Assembly: GCA_035534175.1 (NCBI GenBank)
Contig: DATLSM010000049.1
Location: forward strand, 1 to 16,740
Length of the DNA: 16,740 nucleotides
Reading direction: 5' to 3'
Source of the DNA: DATLSM01 sp035534175
GTDB taxonomy: Bacteria; Actinomycetota; Thermoleophilia; Solirubrobacterales; 70-9
Shown here: in pieces, positions 13,730 through 16,740 of the stretch
How positions within the stretch are numbered: position 1 is the stretch's first letter
Layout: each line of letters starts with the position of its first letter
Notes under the pieces: model-generated
The model's input: the letters and a program-made list of their open reading frames with translations, nothing else
Told to the model about the DNA's origin: nothing
Database searches by the model: none
Position numbers and translations under genes: made by a program

Positions 13730-14299
13730 ATGAGCTTGGTGGATGCGACCAGCGGCGCTGAGACTGTCGTGCCCGCAGGCAAATGGTCAGTTGACGCCTC
13801 GCGCTCGAAAGTCGCGTTCGCCGTGAAGCACATGGTGTTCACCCGGATGAATGGTCGCTTCCGCAACTTCGATGGGACGCTGGAGGTAGGGTCGGGCGTC
13901 CCGCGGGCGATGGGAGTGGTTACGGCCGCCTCGATCGACACGAACGAGCTCGTGCGCGACGAGCACCTGCGGAGCTCGTCCGACTTCTTCGACGTCGAGC
14001 ACTATCCGGAGATCAGCTTCAACTCAACCCGGATCGACTACCTTGACGGCGGGCGGTTCCGTATCTGCGGCGACTTAACAATGCGCAGCGTCACCCGCGA
14101 GCTCGAGCTCGATGCGCAGCTCGCCGGCAAAAGACGCGAGGCAGGCGACGATGAGCGGATCGAGCTCGAGCTACGCGGAGAGCTAGACCGCAGAGACTTC
14201 GGCCTCACTTGGAATCAGGTGCTCGATACAGGCGGAGCGCTCCTCGGCAACAAGGTGAAGATCGCGCTCGAGATCTCGGCGGTAAAGAGCCTCCAATAA
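13730..14299 (+). CDS. YceI-family protein
   Basis: A 189-residue lipocalin-like YceI protein. Landmarks are GKWSVDASRSKVAFAVKHMVFTRMNGRF (residues 17-44, matching the family's W-x-(I/V)-D-x-x-x-S-x-V-x-F-x-V-K-H opening), DFFDVEHYPEISFNSTRI (86-103, the D-V-x-x-Y-P-x-I-x-F signature), the GDLTMRSVTRE segment and the closing DFGLTWNQ. Members bind long hydrophobic molecules such as polyprenoids and are often linked to stress. Here there is no signal peptide, so it is probably cytoplasmic. The ATG at 13730 is chosen over an upstream in-frame ATG at 13664 because AAGGAG (13717-13722) sits 7 bases before it. That site lies within a small CAAGG-AGT-CCTTG hairpin. The next gene follows after 31 bases, so the two are probably co-transcribed. 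Confidence 0.92.
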   Translation: MSLVDATSGAETVVPAGKWSVDASRSKVAFAVKHMVFTRMNGRFRNFDGTLEVGSGVPRAMGVVTAASIDTNELVRDEHLRSSSDFFDVEHYPEISFNSTRIDYLDGGRFRICGDLTMRSVTRELELDAQLAGKRREAGDDERIELELRGELDRRDFGLTWNQVLDTGGALLGNKVKIALEISAVKSLQ

Positions 14300-14330
14300 T
14301 CGCGCCCAGAGACTGCGGAAAGGAGCGGAC

Positions 14331-14984
14331 TTGCACAACCCACTGAGATCGGAGAGCGATGTCTTCCGCTGGGCCGTGGTGATTGGGATCTGGGCTGCCT
14401 CGGTGGTCGCGGTCACCCTGATCACGAGACCTGAGGTGGGTGTGATCTGGGCCGTGGCGGCGCTCGGTTTCGTGTCCGCACTCGCCTGGCGAAGCTCCCG
14501 CGGGACCCTGGCTAATCAAACCGAGGTCTCACGCGGTCGAGACGGCGAGCACCGGATGCTGGTGCTCTGCAGCCAAACCGTCGACGCGCGCTCCTGTGCT
14601 GCGATCAAGAACCGCTCTCGGGAGGGCCGGAGCCAGATCCTCCTCGTCACCCCCTCCGTTACGGGCTCGCGTGCCGCGCATTGGGCCTCCGCCGTCGACG
14701 CGGCGATGGAGGAGGCGCGCCTGCGACTGGAGCTCTCTCTGCGCGCATTTAAGGAGGCTGGGCTGCGCGCCCGCGGCCAGGTGGGGGACTCCGACCCCAA
14801 CGTGGCCTTGGAGGATGCGCTGCGGGTCTTCGCGGCGGATGAGATCATCATCGCCACTCTCCCGCCTGATCTCTCTCCCCCGATTGAGCACGGTGTTCTC
14901 GAGCGTGCGCGGCAAGAGACCCACCTGCCGGTCACCCACGTAGTCCTCGATCCCGACGCCGAGGCGCAGACGCGCTCGGCGTAA
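14331..14984 (+). CDS. Membrane-anchored UspA-like protein
   Basis: A 217-residue protein with two N-terminal transmembrane helices (about 12-31 and 36-54) and a cytoplasmic alpha/beta domain (about 75-208). That domain starts with a MLVLCSQTVDARSC strand and ends with GDSDPNVALEDALRVFAADEIIIATLPPD and LPVTHVVLDP. The GD-x-DP and ADEIIIAT stretches are those of the UspA-like family; the classical ATP-binding G-x2-G-x9-G(S/T) motif is not evident, so nucleotide binding is doubtful. The TTG at 14331 is the likely start because AAGGAG lies 6 bases upstream. Position close behind YceI suggests one stress-related transcript. Role: unknown membrane-associated stress function. Confidence 0.75.
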   Translation: MHNPLRSESDVFRWAVVIGIWAASVVAVTLITRPEVGVIWAVAALGFVSALAWRSSRGTLANQTEVSRGRDGEHRMLVLCSQTVDARSCAAIKNRSREGRSQILLVTPSVTGSRAAHWASAVDAAMEEARLRLELSLRAFKEAGLRARGQVGDSDPNVALEDALRVFAADEIIIATLPPDLSPPIEHGVLERARQETHLPVTHVVLDPDAEAQTRSA

Positions 14985-15246
14985 GCGGCAGCTTGGGTGG
15001 AGATTTCGCGCCGCCGGTGTGCGCTCTGCTCTGGCCTTCGATGTCGGTCAGCGTCCTCCAGTCGGCCAGCTCCCGGCGCGGAGACGCGAGGCTCGCGCCG
15101 CCGCCATCGGCGTCAGCCATCGAGCGAGCTCAGTAGATACCACGGAGGGCGGTCCGGGCTGAGCACGGTTGTCCAGCCGGGTGGCCGGAGTATACGGTGG
15201 CGGAAGTCCGCTCTGTGCGTAACGTGATCGTTCGGAGGTTGGTGTT
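14985..15246. other. Intergenic region before the flavoprotein
   Basis: No gene is supported in these 262 bases. The only content I can identify is the promoter at 15169-15196 and the ribosome site at 15234-15238. No hairpin with a T tract follows the UspA-like gene. Confidence 0.5.
15169..15196 (+). promoter_or_regulatory. Candidate sigma70-type promoter for the flavoprotein
   Basis: TTGTCC (15169-15174) and TATACG (15191-15196) are separated by 16 bases and match the -35 and -10 consensus at four positions each. Transcription would start near 15203, leaving a leader of about 44 bases. TATACG also occurs in the TetR-region promoters. Confidence 0.4.
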
Positions 15247-16404
15247 GTGCCCAAGGTGATGGCTGCTGGCAAGACAAAGGTGGTGATCGTGGGAGGTGGT
15301 CTGGGTGGCCTCGCCTGCGCCCGCCGTCTCGCCAGGCACCACGACAAGCTCGATATTTGCCTCGTCGACCGCAAGACCAACCATGACTTTCCCCCATCCT
15401 TTCCCTGGGTGACCGTTCGCAGGCGCCGGGCCGGGAACGTATCGCGGCCCTTGGAGCAACTTGTGCGGCGGGGCATCCGGTTTACCCAGGCCGAGGTGAC
15501 TGGGATCGACCTCGACCGGGGTGCGATCTCAACAATCTCGGGCAAGATCCCCTACGACCAGCTGGTCCTAGCCCCCGGGGCAACCCTCACCCCGGAGTCG
15601 GTGGACGGGCTTGCTGAGGCGGCGCACGGCTTCTACACGCTCCCCGACGCCGAGCGCCTACGCGACGCCCTTGTCACCTTCGGCGGCGGCCGGGTGCTGA
15701 TCGCGGTCGTGGCGGCCCCCTACCGGTCCCTTGCGGCCCCATACGAGGCGGCCTTCCTGATCAACGACTTCCTGCGCAAGCGCGACGTGCCCGCCAAGGT
15801 CGACGTAGCCACCGCCGAGCCGCGGCCGATCCCGGCGGCCGATCACGAGGTCGGCGACCGCGTCGCCGCAACGCTGGAGCGCCGCGGCATCGGCTTCCAG
15901 GCAGACCGCCTCCTTGAGTCGGTCGATCCCGCCGCGCGTGAGGCGCGGTTCAGCGACGGGAGCGAGCCGTTTGACCTCCTGATCGCCATTCCCCCACACC
16001 GCGCTCCGGGCTTCATCGCGGTCTCTCCGTTAGCCGGGCCGAATGGCTGGATCCGGGCTGCGCCGTTCAGCCTCAGCGTCCACTCCAACGTGTACGCGAT
16101 CGGCGATGTCACCGAGATCGAGCTCGCCGGTGGGGCGAAGCTACCGAAGGCAGGCGTGCTGGCGCAGGCAGAGGCGGCGGTGGTTGCCGACAACATCGCC
16201 ACCACGGCGGCTGGGTACCGCCCGCGCCGCGAGTTCGACGGGTCACTCGACTACTACCTGGAGTTGGGATCCGGGCGGGCCGCGAGAGCAAAGGGGGACT
16301 TCTACCGGTCCGCGCGCGGCCGGCTGCGATTCCGGCGACCCGCTAGAAGGTGGCACCGCGCCAAGGTCCTGTTCGAGCGCCGGTCGCTGCGCCAGCTGCG
16401 TTGA
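15247..16404 (+). CDS. FAD-dependent pyridine nucleotide-disulfide-type oxidoreductase, SQR/NDH-2-like without SQR cysteines
   Basis: A 385-residue flavoprotein. The FAD-binding GGGLGG (16-21) follows a beta strand KVVIVG, YDQLVLAPGA (103-112) closes the first Rossmann unit, and YAIGDVTEI (283-291) is the second FAD motif. GGGRVLIAVVAAPYRSLAAPYEAAFLINDFL and IPPHRAPGFIA are typical of sulfide:quinone reductase-like proteins, as is the C-terminal GDFYRSARGRLRFRRP and AKVLFERR. However, where SQR has a catalytic Cys in PYKCPPAPYE this protein has Ser161, and the C-terminal active-site Cys is also absent (LDYYLEL). Its only cysteines are C24 and C38. It is therefore more likely an NADH or other donor:quinone oxidoreductase at the membrane surface. 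The GTG at 15247 has GGAGG 8 bases upstream. Confidence 0.82.
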   Translation: MPKVMAAGKTKVVIVGGGLGGLACARRLARHHDKLDICLVDRKTNHDFPPSFPWVTVRRRRAGNVSRPLEQLVRRGIRFTQAEVTGIDLDRGAISTISGKIPYDQLVLAPGATLTPESVDGLAEAAHGFYTLPDAERLRDALVTFGGGRVLIAVVAAPYRSLAAPYEAAFLINDFLRKRDVPAKVDVATAEPRPIPAADHEVGDRVAATLERRGIGFQADRLLESVDPAAREARFSDGSEPFDLLIAIPPHRAPGFIAVSPLAGPNGWIRAAPFSLSVHSNVYAIGDVTEIELAGGAKLPKAGVLAQAEAAVVADNIATTAAGYRPRREFDGSLDYYLELGSGRAARAKGDFYRSARGRLRFRRPARRWHRAKVLFERRSLRQLR

Positions 16405-16568
16405 CACGCGGCGGGGCAGGGTGCGGCGCACGCTGTCGTAATGAGAGTTCGATACACCTGCCGTAATGTGCAGCATTCGCCTGCCGCAAACCGACCACGC
16501 AGGATGTCGTCGGGGTTCGGGTGTCCGCCGCCCTCCCGCGCGGTTACACCGACTGGTGATCGGGAGGT
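16405..16568. other. Non-coding junction
   Basis: Nothing is recognisable between the flavoprotein stop and the end of the ATPase resemblance. The minus-strand frame of the ATPase stays open here, but its residues no longer resemble the family. Confidence 0.4.
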
Positions 16569-16740
16569 CGCGGCGGTTAGCGGGGCGCTGAGTGCGAAAC
16601 CGGCGATCAGCCACGCGACCCGGCGCACCTGTCTCTCGAGCGGGCTCGGCTCCTCCTTGACCCGCTCAGAGAGCGCGGCAATGCGCCCCAGCTCGGTGTG
16701 CATCGCCGTGGCGACGACGACACCTCGAGTCTCTCCCCCG
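16569..16740 (-). pseudogene. Cation P-type ATPase fragment, enters from the right edge and is cut short
   Basis: Read on the minus strand from the window edge: GGETRGVVVATAMHTELGRIAALSERVKEE, then SPLERQVRRVAWLIAG. This is the end of the actuator domain and the approach to the third transmembrane helix of a P2-type ATPase (the G-x-V-x-x-T-G-M-x-T-x-x-G-x-I family pattern). After about 45 residues past the edge-proximal ATG at 16703, the resemblance ends in non-family sequence, so the phosphorylation (DKTGT) and ATP-binding domains are missing. Either the gene was truncated by a deletion at about 16565, or a frameshift precedes further unrecognised decay. Its N-terminal part lies outside the window. 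Confidence 0.65.

Noticed and set aside
15247..16404. Sulfide:quinone reductase (sqr)
   Set aside because: Catalytic cysteines are not present, so the specific name would mislead.

Overview
The window is GC-rich (clearly GC-biased third codon positions, many GTG starts and one likely TTG start) and its genes look actinobacterial. The trehalose-synthase-like glycosyltransferase start, the DegV protein, the membrane-anchored UspA-like protein and the ferredoxin opening with AYVINEPC fit Actinomycetota, perhaps a Thermoleophilia/Solirubrobacterales-type soil organism. That placement is inference from protein style, not from a marker gene. I see no rRNA, tRNA, CRISPR array or phage module.

Layout. 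(1) 1-1530 is a graveyard: the N-terminus of a glycosyltransferase leaving the left edge, a C-terminal scrap of a membrane protein, an IS630-family transposase broken by two 1-base deletions, and a scrap that looks like ApbE (FAD:protein FMN transferase). (2) 1543-6333 is a regulated efflux locus: a TetR repressor divergent from a small ORF plus a very large MMPL/RND transporter. A 32-bp palindrome lies between them, and the transporter carries an unexpected hemerythrin-like tail. (3) 6597-7490 is a lone DegV-family lipid-binding protein. (4) 7491-8018 is a long non-coding stretch with an 8-bp tandem repeat, two matching palindromes 33 bp apart and an operator-like palindrome. (5) 8019-9534 is a tight three-gene operon with GTGA overlaps: a cysteine-containing COG2345/SufR-like regulator, a complete hemerythrin, and a 4-TM CopD-like protein. 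It converges on a 7Fe ferredoxin (9518-9796, minus). (6) 9968-13007, all minus, is a decayed lipid operon: an intact acyl-CoA dehydrogenase, a wax ester synthase/DGAT reduced to its two ends, an alpha/beta hydrolase without its C-terminal half, and an intact methyltransferase. (7) 13008-16404 holds a gene-poor stretch with a perfect 30-bp palindrome, then YceI, a membrane-anchored UspA-like protein and an SQR-like flavoprotein lacking the SQR cysteines. (8) The right edge holds a truncated P-type ATPase.

How it may work together (inference): two hemerythrin-type domains, an Fe-S-type regulator, a 7Fe ferredoxin, YceI, a UspA-like protein and an FAD oxidoreductase suggest redox, iron or nitrosative stress handling. 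They are set in a genome segment that is losing genes by deletion and IS activity. The best candidates for an undescribed system are the regulator-hemerythrin-membrane protein operon with its two classes of palindromes, and the MMPL-hemerythrin fusion.
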